DNA of 64,000 nucleotides from Clarkia xantiana subsp. parviflora. Taxonomy: Eukaryota > Streptophyta > Magnoliopsida > Myrtales > Onagraceae. The DNA is taken from contig JAPTYO010000009.1 in NCBI GenBank assembly GCA_036873135.1, positions 41,866,756-41,930,755 on the forward strand, read 5' to 3'. This document shows positions 33,359 to 44,354 of the stretch, piece by piece (the stretch's first letter is position 1; each line of letters starts with the position of its first letter). Position numbers and translations under genes: made by a program. The notes beneath the pieces were generated by a model, which was not told the DNA's origin, did no database searches, and saw only the letters and a list, made by a program, of their open reading frames with translations.

Positions 33359-33709
33359 GATTTAAATTGAATCAAATTTACCCAAGTAACTCTGGAATGA
33401 TCATCAACCATAGTAAGAAAATATCTTTTTTCATCATAGGTATCACAAGAGTAAGGTCCCCACACATCACAATGAACTAAATCAAAATTAGAAACAGCTC
33501 TTGAACTAGACAAAGGAAAAGGTTTTCTAGTAATTTTGGCTCTAGGGAAAATGAGACATTGCTTCAAGGACAACTTGATTGACAGACTTAATATGTTGTA
33601 GTGTTTTTGCTGGGGCATGCCCAAATCTTTTGTGCCATAGTGCAAAATTATTTGCAAAACAAGAAGGGAAAGCTGACTCAGTAGTATCTGTATTTTGAAG
33701 AAAGTATAA
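33359..33709 (-). pseudogene. pol: C1 gag-pre-integrase and integrase N-terminal part
   Basis: The minus strand has the LWHKRFGHAPAKTLQHI pre-integrase zinc segment (in a shifted frame) and then FDLVHCDVWGPYSCDTYDEK and YFLTMVDDHSRVTWV, which carry the first catalytic Asp residues of integrase. Cut at the left by the Pack-MULE and at the right by a MULE MITE. Confidence 0.85.
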
Positions 33710-34239
33710 GGGTTAATAGGTGTTTTGGTCTTTGACGAATTTTGGGTTTTGGTCTATGATGTTTATTTTTTCCTAGTTTTGGTCTCACATTTTTGCATAT
33801 TTTTTTCTAGTTTTGGTCTTTCCGTTGGATTCCGTTAATATTTTCCGTTAAGTGACATGTGCAAGTCGCGTGATCCACCCTAAACTTTTAATTTTGTTCA
33901 ATTTAGTCCCACTAATACTTTTCTGACTCTTTTTTTTGTTCAATTTAGTCCTAAAGTCTCAAAATTGACCCAAATTGGAGAAGTCAATTTTGAGACTTTA
34001 GGACTAAATTGAACAAAAAAAAAAGTAGGAAAGTATTAGAGGGACTAAATTGAACAAAATCAGAAGTTTAGGGTGGATCACGTGACTTACACATGTCACT
34101 TAACGGAAAATATTAACGGAAAGACTAAAATTAGAAAAAAAATATGCAAACATGTGAGACCAAAACTAGGCAAAAATAAACATCATTGACCAAAACCCAA
34201 AACTCGTCAAACATCATGGACTAAAACACCTATTAACCC
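33710..34239. mobile_element. Mutator-like foldback MITE, family A (copy 2)
   Basis: 530 bp, ends GGGTTAATAGGTGTTTTGGT and CACCTATTAACCC, with almost the whole length forming two inverted arms. Perfect 9-bp TSD AAAGTATAA at 33701-33709 and 34240-34248. It shares its ends and sub-terminal blocks (TTAAGTGACATGTGCAAGTC) with the copy in the PPD intron. Non-autonomous. Confidence 0.92.
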
Positions 34240-34571
34240 AAAGTATAAACCTGAGTTGGCTTTACCACTTTCTAAGACCGTCCCACTTGAGAGGTCCTGT
34301 ATAATAGCATGATTTGAATTAAAAATGGCACAACGATTTAAATCAGCAGTTAACTTTTGCAACAAACAATAAGTTGTATTTAAAATCAGGAATATATAGA
34401 ACATTTTGCAACTTATTGGTCTTGTCAATAAAAAAGGTTCCAGTTCCTTGAATTCGAGAAAAGTCACCATTTGGCAAAAGAACCTTGGTTCCAGAGGTTG
34501 GTTTAAAATTATGTGGCCAGTTTTTTTTGTTTGTCATGTGATTTGTGTCACCTGTGTCTAAAATCCAGTTG
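34240..34571 (-). pseudogene. pol: C1 protease region
   Basis: The minus strand reads MTNKKNWPHNFKPTSGTKVL, then GDFSRIQGTGTFFIDKTNKL and VLYIPDFKYNLLFVAKV, the usual Copia protease after the NWILDTG active site. The active-site stretch itself is degenerate just upstream. Frame ends near the MITE. Confidence 0.85.
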
Positions 34572-35727
34572 CTAAAACAGGAATTTAAAAAAATATAATA
34601 AAGATATACCAGTTGTAGTGGCAGAGGAACTCATGGCAGCACCTACTACTGGGGAAGTCCTTCCAGCCTGCTTCATGGTTTGAAGAAATCTCTCAAATTT
34701 CCCTTGGGTAAAGGAAATGATGTTGCCTTCTGAAGAGGAATCATCAGAGGTAACCTTTGGATTGCCAGGGTTTTCAGTTCTACCAGTGCAGGCAGTATTA
34801 GCCTTGACTTGGCCACCTTTTTCCTTCATGTGATCCCTCCTTTTGAAGCAGTTCTCTCTGTAATGTCCTTTCTTGTGACAGAAGTCACATCCCTTTGCAT
34901 AGCAGCGATCCACATCGTGTCCTTTCTTGTGGCAGAAGGTGCACTCCAAGTTTGGATTGCCCTTATGTTTCTCATAGTTAACAAGAACGTTCCCAGTTGT
35001 GAAATCAACAGAAGCTGCAATGCTAGAGCTGACCCCCCCTCTGACTCTCTTCTTGAATCAAGAGATTGTAGGCATTGTCAACAGTGGGGAGGGGTTCACG
35101 CAGAAGAAAATTATTCCTAATGGTGGTGTAATTGTCATTTAGGCCCATAAGAAATTGGAAAAGACGCATATTATCCATATGATTCACATACTTCTCAAAA
35201 CCATCCACTTCAAGATGTGGCAGAGCACAAACAACATTAAACTCTGCCCAAAGCAGTCTCAGCTTCGTAAAGAAACTTGACACAAAATCTAATCCTTGTC
35301 AAGTTAAAACGATCTCACGGTGCAATTGGTAAACCCTAGAACCGTTCACCTTATCGTAACGCTGTTTCAACTCATTCCAGGCAAAAAGAGAAGTCTCAGT
35401 ATACATGATGGCGCTACCAATCTCTTTAGATACTGAGTTCATAATCCATACAAAAACTACGGCATCACATCTATCCCACAGATCATGAAGAGCAGGATCA
35501 AACTTACTAGGGATGCATCTACCAGTCACAAACCCTAGCTTATTCCTTCCAATCAAGATAAAACGTAAAGCGTGGCTCCACATAGGGTAATCAGAGATAC
35601 CAGTAAGGATGTGTGAAGTGACGCATGTCCCAGGATTATTACTCGAATGGAGGAACAGCTGGTGGTGCGAATACATCAAGGCCATCGGATTTCCTCCTTC
35701 CTTCGGTATCAGCTTTTCTTCAGACAT
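34572..35727 (-). pseudogene. gag: C1 gag
   Basis: ATG at 35727-35725 (MSEEKLIPKEGGNPMALMYS). Copia Gag signatures follow: LTGISDYPMWSHALRFILIG, WDRCDAVVFVWIMNSVSKEI, LKQRYDKVNGSRVYQLHREI, a break at about 35290, then NDNYTTIRNNFLLREPLPTV. Two CCHC zinc knuckles lie at the C-terminal side: CTFCHKKGHDVDRC and CDFCHKKGHYRENC. Frameshifts and stops break it near 35290 and 35020. Confidence 0.9.
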
Positions 35728-35916
35728 AAGAGAAGACGGAGAACGTAAGAAGCGATTTGCTGGAAGGCGATGACAGAGACGACGATTGGAAGATCTCGCA
35801 AGAACACGAACAGTCGCGGAAACGAAAAACACGACGATCAGAGAGTCGCGAATGAAGAAGTACGGTACCGATCAACCAATATGGTGAGGGAGACGAACTG
35901 GAGCAAGGATCGAAAT

Positions 35917-35931
35917 CCTGCTCTGATACCA
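35917..35931 (-). other. primer-binding site of C1
   Basis: Minus strand TGGTATCAGAGCAGG right after the 5' LTR, complementary to the 3' end of initiator tRNA-Met as in most Copia elements. Confidence 0.92.
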
Positions 35932-36223
35932 TGTGAAGATTGCAAACCCTAGGTTGCAGAAGAGGTGAAGAAGAAAGGGGAGAAAATTTGGAACTGTATT
36001 GCGGCTCATCGAGCTAGGGTTTACACCCTAACCCTCACCTTAAATATAGGCGGGGTCCCGAGTAATAACTCTAGGGTCCCCTTATTTGGATAACCTCCAA
36101 ATAGGTCCCAAATAAATCCGGGCCTCTCACAAAGCCAATAAGCCAACAATCTGAATAACAAGCGCACACACACTAACAGATAACAAGCCCTCATACCAAC
36201 TCAGTACTAGCTTGGGCCTAATA
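35932..36223 (-). repeat. 5' LTR of C1
   Basis: 292 bp, collinear with 20675-20966 with scattered differences. No strong TATA was placed; TTTAAGG-like sequence is near the middle (minus strand TATATTTAAGGTG). Confidence 0.92.
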
Positions 36224-36228
36224 CGATG

Positions 36229-36407
36229 TACACTTATTGCCTTGCCTCAGTTTCACCAAATAGTATAGTATAGTGTCACCATATGGTTATGGTGACGCTA
36301 GCTAGTTAAATCTACAACCCTGCCTGCATAAGGTTATGGAGGACCTTATGGACAGTAACCAAGGGCTGGGGCATGACTTTGAAGAATATGTGTCCACACC
36401 AACATAT
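36229..36407. other. unidentified host fragment between C1 and G2
   Basis: 179 bp. The minus strand reads HIFFKVMPQPLVTVHKVLHN and then stops; no family recognised. Before the insertions it adjoined 20456-20669 on one side and 49386-49821 on the other. Confidence 0.4.
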
Positions 36408-36412
36408 GTGGT

Positions 36413-37173
36413 TGATGGGTTCCGACATAATCGTTAGCCCCGTTAACAGCCAATAGACGGCTAATAGGTCCAGTGGGCCTCGTGAAAAGCCTGGAAGGCC
36501 CAGAGGCCCAGTATGAAGGGTCCCGATTTTAGCGTTCCCGATGTATGAGCTGAATGCTCCCGACAAGAAGCCTCTGAGTAGGCCCCGATATGCCTTAGTA
36601 AAAACCCCGATAATAAAGCCCCGCAGAGGCTGGACCTGTCCCGTAGAGACTGAAGGTCCTGGATGGTGATCTAGAATGAGACAACTCTGGAGTCTCCGAC
36701 AGGAGTCGGGACTTGTGATCAGAGAATAAAGACCGAGAAACCCGCCTACTAGATAGAGTAGTGGGAGACGGTTAGAGATAAAGATAAATCCCCCGAGATA
36801 CGCAGGGCGTGCCCGAGATACGCGGAGTACGGGTAAGATACGCGGAGCGTGGGGCGAGATATATGGAATCCCAACCGAGATATACGGAATCGTGGCGAGA
36901 TACACGGAATAATGGGCACAACGGCCAAGCATGGTCACAGGTAGCAGGGCAACTCCTCCTCCTATATAAAAGAGGAAGTTACCCCAGAAAATGCATACTC
37001 TCTAATACGCACTTAGAATACTGCTGCCACCCCATTGATTGTATACTCATTTAAGCATCGGAGAGGGATTCTGGGTCACTACCCAAGTCATTCCCTTTTG
37101 CAGGATTGCGCGGAGCCCAGGAGTCCAGAGCATTCCGTCAAGGACGTAACGGAGCTTCGCCCGTGATCCAACA
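36413..37173 (+). repeat. 5' LTR of G2
   Basis: Starts TGATGGGTTCCGACATAATC, ends CGTGATCCAACA. TATATAAA at 36963-36970. The U3 has the GAGATACGCGGAG repeat array (about 36795-36915). Confidence 0.95.
36963..36970 (+). promoter_or_regulatory. TATA box of the G2 5' LTR
   Basis: TATATAAA in CTCCTATATAAAAGAGGAAG, conserved at the equivalent site in the other Tat LTRs of the window. Expected to start the genomic RNA a few tens of bases downstream, inside the LTR. Confidence 0.75.
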
Positions 37174-37194
37174 TTGGCGCCGTCTGTGGGAAAC
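37174..37194 (+). other. primer-binding site of G2
   Basis: TTGGCGCCGTCTGTGGGAAA directly follows the LTR. Confidence 0.85.
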
Positions 37195-37227
37195 TTAGAA
37201 AGAGTCAAGATAGTTTCTACCAGATCA

Positions 37228-39675
37228 ATGGCCGGTGGTGGCAAGAAGAAGCAAGTTCAGGCTGGCAGTTCCCGTCCCGCAGGAACTATGAATTCCCAGT
37301 TGCCAGAACGTGTTGCTGAACAAGGTGAGAACCCCGCTCTTTCCCAGACAGGGGGGCAGGGTGATGGTTATGAGGTCTCAGTTCGAGACACGGAGATGAA
37401 CAGGCAGGATATCCCGCGTAGGGAGGAAGATGAGGCTCCCCCAAACCCGGTGGGCCATGGAAGAGAAAGAGTCCCGCGAAGGGAAGAAGGGTCGTCTTCG
37501 AACTCGGAGTTGGCCAAGGCAGTAGCAGATGCTATGCCCATGTTCTTGGCTGCCATGGAGGCCTTGCTGGACAAGAGAGAGGCCGCCAGGAGGGCGGAGG
37601 AGTTGCCTCCGCGAGAAGAATTACCTCCACCCCCCCCGAGGGTGGTCCCAGAAGAACAAGAGGTTCAGGAGGTTCCGCCTAGGAGCAGGGGTAAAGAACC
37701 AGCGCACCTGGAGAAATTCGTGTCGACGGCCCGGGACCAGTGCAAAACAGGACCATTCCCCTGAATGGTCCCATCACCCCCGATCAGGTGGTGAAGATCG
37801 TTAGCATCTGCATGGGTGATCAGAAGCAGATGACATCGGAGTTTAGGGATCGGTCCAGCCATCCTTTCGTTCCGCGGCTGATAGATACCGTTGCTCCGCC
37901 AGGGCTAGGTATTCCGACCATCAAGGAATACGATGGTGAAGGAGACCCAGTTCGCCATGTTCAGAGGCATGTCCAGGCCTGTATGGGTAGGACTTCGAAC
38001 GATGACCTCATATGCTCGTTGTTCCCGATAACCATAGGAGAAAGGGCCATGACTTGGTTCTTCAGCCTACCGCCAGGAAGCATCACCTGCTGGGCCGATA
38101 TGCACGACCGCTTCATCAAGCAGTACCAAGGTCGAAGGCGTCTTCTGAAGAGTGTAAGGTCCCTGACCCAGGTGGTGCAGAGACCCGATGAATCGTTGGC
38201 ATACTACTACCAACGGTTCACTGCTAGTGCCGCGGAGATTGATGAAGAAATATCGGAGGGAGAGACCATCCCTACTTTCCTGCGGAACTTGAGCGCTCCG
38301 TACGGTTCCGACCTGATGCATAGTGTAGCCGCGAAGGCTGTGTGGAGTATGGAGGCCCTGCAAGCGAGGGTGAAACAGCAAATTGACGTCTAGGAGTCGA
38401 AGATTGCTGCCGGAGAGCTCGATCCTCCGAAATCGGGAAGAGGAAAGCCATCGTCCAAGCTGTCGGATGATCGCAAAGGGAGCGACAAATCGGAAGGGAG
38501 TAGAAACCGTGGTCGCCCCGAGAAAAGAGAAGACAAGCGTCCCCCGAGGAAGGACAATCGAGAAGGTCGGGCCGTTCCCATCAATAGCTCGATGACTTCT
38601 GTGTTAGCTGTGATGGATCGGAAGGGTCTCGCCCGATACCCTCCGAGAAAAGAAGGCGAATTCCTACGAGGCCGCCCTGACCGTTACTATCGCTACCATC
38701 GAGCCAATGGTCACGACACTGAAAACTGTCGGGAGCTGAAGAAGGAAATTGAGAAGCTGATCCAGAAGGGGAAGTTAAAAGAGTTCGTCGGAAGGGGAAG
38801 ATGCCGATCTCGCTCCAAAAGTCGGTCGCGGTCCCGTTCCAAGTCCCGCGACCGATCCCCGAAGAAGAAGAAGATAGAGTCGGAACCTTCAGGTTCAGGT
38901 GCCCGTAAGGAGAGGCGGGGGACCATCAACGTCATCCACGGAGGAATGGCGGCGGGAGGTGATACCTCTGCTTCTCGGGAGAACTACGCTTCCCGCATAT
39001 CTGCCGCGGTGGTGCTAGGCAAAAGGTCCCGGTCGTGGACTCTGAAGGAGGAAATGGTGATTTCTTTCTCGGCGGAAGATCTAGTAGGCGTGGAAAGCCC
39101 TCACGACGACGCCTTGGTCGTGACCCTGGACGTAGATGGATTCGAGATGAAGCGGATCCTGATAGACGGAGGGAGCTCCTCCGACATCCTTTTCATGGAC
39201 GCTCTGGAAGCCATGGGAAAGACGAAAAAAGACCTGACACAGGTGGACTTCCCGATGGTGGGATTCTCTGGTTCCACTTCTTACCCGTTGGGAATGATTA
39301 CATTACCGGTGGAGTTTGGTAGTGGCTGGAAGATGGAGAAGCGAAACGTAGATTTCGTCGTAGTGGAGTCTGCGGGGGCATACAACGCTATTATCGGGAG
39401 GACCACTATCAACCCACTCATGGCGGTCGCCTCGACGGTCCACCAGAAGATGAAGTTCCCGACTGACAACGGAGTCGGAGAGGTCAAGGGTGACCAAGTG
39501 GCGTCGCGAAAATGCTATGTTAACGCTACCCGAAGGAGAAGGAGGGAAGCCATGACTGTCCTTCAGATTGATGCCGATCCTCGAGAGGAGTATGGGCGTC
39601 CCGCCCCCATGGAGGAACTAAAGGAGGTTGAGATTGATGGGCCTCAGAGAAAGGTGAAGATCGGGTCTGCTTTGT
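37228..39675 (+). pseudogene. gag-pro: gag-protease of G2 (broken)
   Basis: ATG at 37228 (MAGGGKKKQVQAGSS). Same domain order as in G1: Gag core (RAMTWFFSLPPGS near 38045), zinc-knuckle-like CRYHRANGHDTENC-type motif near 38690 (here YRYHRANGHDTENC, so the first Cys is replaced by Tyr), RS-rich tract, protease LIDGGSSSD near 39165 and NAIIGRTT near 39385. Breaks: a 1-bp loss at about 37722 (KFV..) and a CAG-to-TAG stop at 38391-38393. After GSALS the frame does not enter RT but is joined to the linker before the second RNase H. Confidence 0.9.
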
Positions 39676-40978
39676 CTACGGCACCCGATCTGGAAGTAAC
39701 GGGTCCCGCAGAGGGGGCAACCATGGAAGTCCCGACAACAGACTAACAGCCAGAACAGCCAAATGAGGAGAACACTTGGGAGATGTACACTGATGGTTCA
39801 TCGAGTGTAGAAGGTTCGGGGGCAGGATTCATATTGATACCGCCCGGTGGAGGCGAGCCCCTACGATACGCCTTGGCGTTGACGTTCAAAGCCACCAACA
39901 ACGAAGCGGAGTATGAGGCTCTCATTACGGGCCTCAAGATCGCCAAGGGTACGGGAGTCGATCATCTAAAGGTGAAGTGTGATGCCAGCTTGGTCGTAAA
40001 TCAAGTCCAGGGGAACTATGAAGCCAAAAGCCCGACAATGAAGAAGTATTTGCACGAGGTGCAGACTTTGAAGGGAAGCTTCAAAAGCTTCGATATCGAG
40101 GCAATTCCGAGAGAAGAAAATGCGGAAGCAGATGCCTTAAGCAAGTTTGCTCTGGGAGTGGGCCCCGAGGAGAATCGGAAGGTGCATTTCCTAGAGAAGG
40201 TGATTATCTCAAACATTGATCCAGCGGAGATCTGCCCTATTGAGACAGGATCGGAGGAAGAAGACAAGCCCACTTGGATGACCCCGATGGTCACATACCT
40301 GACTACGGGGGCCCTCCCCGATGACGAGGTGGCAGCTGTCAGGTTGCGTCGGATTGCGGACAACTACGCGATGGTGGACAACCAGTTATACAAAAAAGGG
40401 TATGTAAAGCCTTTCCTAAAATGCCTGGCGAAGCCTGACACGAATCGGATCCTGAGGGAGCTACACGAGGGAGTCGCGGCCTGTCACGAAGGGGCTCGAT
40501 CTTTTGTGAGGAAGGCGCTGAATTTGGGCTACTATTGGCCTTCGATGAACAAGGAGGCGACAGCAATGGTACGATCCTGTGATGCATGCCAGAGGTACGC
40601 TCCAAATATCGTGGCTCCCGCCGCGGACTTAATGCCCATCAGGAGTGCATGGCCGTTCGCGCAATGGGGGATTGACTTGGTGGGACCTCTTCCCCAAGAG
40701 AAAGGTCAGTGCAAGTATTTGCTCGTGGCCATCGATTACTTCTCAAAATGGATAGAGGCTAAGGCATTGGCCAAAACGACGGGGCAGCAGATCCTCAAGT
40801 TCCTTCAAACTCAGATCATATCCCGGTATGGGGTTCCTCGAGTGTTGATCAGCGACAACGGCCCTCCGTTCAATGGGGCTCAGTTGAAGGAGTACCTGGA
40901 GGAGTTGAACATCGAACATCGGACCGCTTCAGTCCGCCACGCTCAAACCAATGGCCAGGTAGAATCAGCCAACAAGAT
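39676..40978 (+). pseudogene. pol: first, partial pol copy of G2: second RNase H and integrase without RT
   Basis: Starts at TAPDLEVTGPAEGATMEV, contains YTDGSSSVEGSGAGF, the HHCC zinc finger and the first two integrase Asp motifs, and stops at QVESANK, where the sequence jumps back to the pre-RT linker IDGPQRKVKIGSAL. 39675-40978 aligns base for base (constant offset 2726) with 42401-43704. One stop (TAA) at about 39744 follows EVPTTD. No RT or first RNase H is present in this copy. Confidence 0.9.
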
Positions 40979-41017
40979 TGATGGGCCTCAGAGAAAGGTG
41001 AAGATCGGGTCTGCTTT

Positions 41018-44000
41018 GTGGAGGAAAGAGCCCGAGAGTTGATCGAGCTCCTGAAGGAGTTTAAGGAGCTGTTTGCCTGGTCCCCGAGTGATATGCCAGG
41101 AATCAGCCCCGACGTGATAGTGCACGAGCTGAAAATAGATCCCGCGATCAAGTCTATCGCGCAGAGAAGGCGTCCGATGGGCGCGGACAAGAGGATCGCG
41201 ATCCAGCAAGAGGTGGGCAGACTGCTCGATGCTGGATTCATCAAGGAGCTCCGATTCCAGACTTGGGTTGCTAACCCAGTCCTGGTGCGAAAGATTAATG
41301 GGAAGTGGCGGATGTGTGTCGATTTCCGCGACTTGAACAAGGCCTGCCCGAAGGACTGCTACCCGCTTCCGAGGATTGACCAGCTGGTGGATGCCACATC
41401 GGGACATGAACTGTTGAGCTTCATGGATGCCTATTCCAGATACAACCAGATCAAAATGGCGAAGGAAGATGCCCCTCATACGGCTTTCTATGCCGACAGT
41501 GACGTCTACCACTACGACGTGATGCCCTTCGGATTGATCAATGCCGGAGCAACTTACCAGCGGATGGTGAACAAGTTGTTCGGAGACATGCTGGGGAATA
41601 CCATGGAGGCGTATGTGGACGACATGCTGGTGAAGTCCCGGCAGGCATGAGACCATGTCCAGAACTTAGCGGCGGCGTTTGAGCGGATGAAGTTTCATCA
41701 GGTTCGGTTGAACTCGGACAAGTGCGCTTTCGGAGTAAACTCGACCAAGTTCCCAGGGTTCATGGTGAGCCAGAGAGGAATCGAGGTGAATCCCGAGAAG
41801 CTGCGAGCAATCGAGGAGATGCAGTCCCCGAAGACTCATCGGGAGGTTCAGGTGCTGAATGGCCGGTTGGCCGCGATGAATCGGTTCCTATCCAAGGCGA
41901 GTGACCGAGCCATGCCATTTTTTGATGTGCTGAGGGCTCACAAGAAGTTTGAATGGTCTGACAAGTGCGAGGAGGCGTTCCAAGCACTCAAGCAGCACCT
42001 CCGTACCCTTCCGCCGTTGGCGAAACCAGTTCCAGGCGAGCCGCTTTATCTCTATTTGGCTGTTTCTGATGTGGCTGTTAGTTCTGTTTTGATTAAAATT
42101 GTCAAGGGCAACCAAGTGCCTATCTATTATGTAAGCAAGGCGTTTGCCAAGTCTGAAATAAATTATCCCGATATTGAGAAGTATCTCTTTGCGTTGATTA
42201 TTGCCGCTCGAAAGCTACGACCTTACTTCCATGCCCATGAAGTCACGGTATTAACTAATCAGCCCCTGAAGCACTTTTTGAACCGACCGGAGGCGTCGTG
42301 GAGATTGGTGAAATGGGCCCTCGAGCTTACGGAGTTTCGTATACATTTCGCTCCGAGAACTGCTATTAAGGGCCAGGCATTGGCAGATTTTATAGCTGAG
42401 TCTACGGCACCCGATCTGGAAGTAACGGGTCCCGCAGAGGGGGCAACCATGGAAGTCCCGACAACAGAACAACAGCCAGAACAGCCAAATGAGGAGAACA
42501 CTTGGGAGATGTGCACTGATGGTTCATCGAGTGTAGAAGGTTCGGGGGCAGGATTCATATTGATACCGCCCGGTGGAGGCGAGCCCCTACGATACGCCTT
42601 GGCGTTGACGTTCAAAGCCACCAACAACGAAGCGGAGTATGAGGCTCTCATTACGGGCCTCAAGATCGCCAAGGGTACGGGAGTCGATCATCTAAAGGTG
42701 AAGTGTGATGCCAGCTTGGTCGTAAATCAAGTCCAGGGGAACTATGAAGCCAAGAGCCCGACAATGAAGAAGTATTTGCACGAGGTTCAGACTTTGAAGG
42801 GAAGCTTCAAAAGCTTCGATATCGAGGCAATTCCGAGAGAAGAAAATGCGGAAGCAGATGCCTTAAGCAAGTTTGCTCTGGGAGTGGCCCCCGAGGAGAA
42901 TCGGAAGGTGCATTTCCTAGAGAAGGTGATTATCTCAAACATTGATCCAGCGGAGATCTGCCCTATTGAGACAGGATCAGAGGAAGAAGAGAAGCCCACT
43001 TGGATGACCCCGATGGTCACATACCTGACTACGGGGGCACTCCCCGATGACGAGGTGGCAGTTGTCAGGTTGCGTCGGATTGCGGACAACTACGCGATGG
43101 TGGACAACCAGTTATACAAAAAAGTGTATGTAAAGCCTTTCCTAAAATGCCCGGCGGAGCCTGACACGAATCGGATCCTGAGGGAGCTACACGAGGGAGT
43201 CGCGGCCTGTCACGAAGGGGCTCGATCTCTTGTGAGGAAGGCGCTGAATTTGGGCTACTATTGGCCTTCGATGAACAAGGAGGCGACAGCAATGGTACGA
43301 TCATGTGATGCATGCCAGAGGTACGCTCCAAATATCGTGGCTCCCGCTGCGGACTTAATGCCCATCAGGAGTGCATGGCCGTTCGCGCAATGGGGGATTG
43401 ACTTGGTGGGACCTCTTCCCCAAGCGAAAGGTCAGTGCAAGTATTTGCTCGTGGCCATCGATAACTTCTCAAAATGGATAGAGGCTAAGGCATTGGCCAA
43501 AACGACGGGGCAGCAGATCCTCAAGTTCCTTCAAACTCAGATCATATCCCGGTATGGGGTTCCTCGAGTGTTGATCAGCGACAACGGCCCTCCGTTCAAT
43601 GGGGCTCAGTTGAAGGAGTACCTGGAGGAGTTGAACATCGAACATCGGACCGCTTCAGTCCGCCACGCTCAAACCAATGGCCAGGTAGAATCAGCCAACA
43701 AGATCGTGATGGATGGCTTGAAGAAGAGAGTCTACGCTTTGCAGGGCCATTGGCTGGATGAGCTCGAGAACGTGCTGTGGGCTGTCAGAACAACACCCAA
43801 GCAATCGACGGGGGAAACTCTGTTTGGCCTGGTCTATGGCACGGAGGCAGTCGCTCCCGTGGAGATAGCGGTGGCGTCCCATCGCACGAAATACTACGAA
43901 CCTCTGACAAACGAGGAAATGAGACGTCTAGACTTAGACTTACTCGAGGAGAAAAGATGGAAGGCTGATGAAGTCCAGGCCCGAATGCGTCTGGCAACAG

Positions 44001-44233
44001 CCAGATACTACAATCGGCGGGTCAGGTCCTGACAATTCTTCGTTGGAGAACTTGTCTGGCGGAGGAACGAGTTCGTTCATCAAGATCGGATCAACAAGCT
44101 ATCACCAAAATGGGAGGGACCTTACAAGATCGTAGGGATGCCAGCACCCAATGCATACAAGCTAGAGGACCTTGATGGCAAGACGTTGAAGCATTCCTTC
44201 AGTGGCGAACACTTGAAGAAATATCATGTTTGA
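41018..44233 (+). pseudogene. pol: second pol copy of G2: RT, two RNase H, integrase
   Basis: RT starts LIELLKEFKELFAWSPSD (about 41037) and has CVDFRDLNKACPKD and the catalytic YVDD near 41610. TGA stops at 41648 (GGA to TGA) and 44030 (CGA to TGA) interrupt it. The Ty3-type RNase H is degenerate at its first catalytic position (LYLAVSD where Ty3 enzymes have TDAS). The second RNase H (CTDGSSSVEG, NNEAEYEAL, KCDASL, EADALSKF) looks intact. Integrase has GIDLVGPL, SDNGPPFNG and QVESANK, ending WEGPYKIVG...EHLKKYHV at 44233. Confidence 0.92.
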
Positions 44234-44354
44234 TATTAAGTCGCCGCGAATGGCGCAAGTTATCTATCAATCCAATGTAAGCAAAGCTTTGAGTTATTAA
44301 TAAAAGAAGTTGCTTCCGATCAAATTATTGTAGATTTGTTCTAAGTATTAGTAA

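Larger units (their letters stand above)
20675..36223 (-). mobile_element. C1: Ty1/Copia LTR retrotransposon, nested host of three insertions
   Basis: LTRs of 292 bp at 20675-20966 (3') and 35932-36223 (5'), with a perfect 5-bp TSD CGATG at 20670-20674 and 36224-36228. On the minus strand the LTR runs TATT...CACA, a non-canonical TA..CA terminus. The PBS complements initiator tRNA-Met (TGGTATCAGAGCAGG). The order gag, PR, IN, RT, RNase H is Copia. It is interrupted by T1 (21767-30540), a Pack-MULE (32446-33358) and a MULE MITE (33710-34239). Without these C1 is about 5.3 kb. Pol has stops and frameshifts. Confidence 0.95.
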
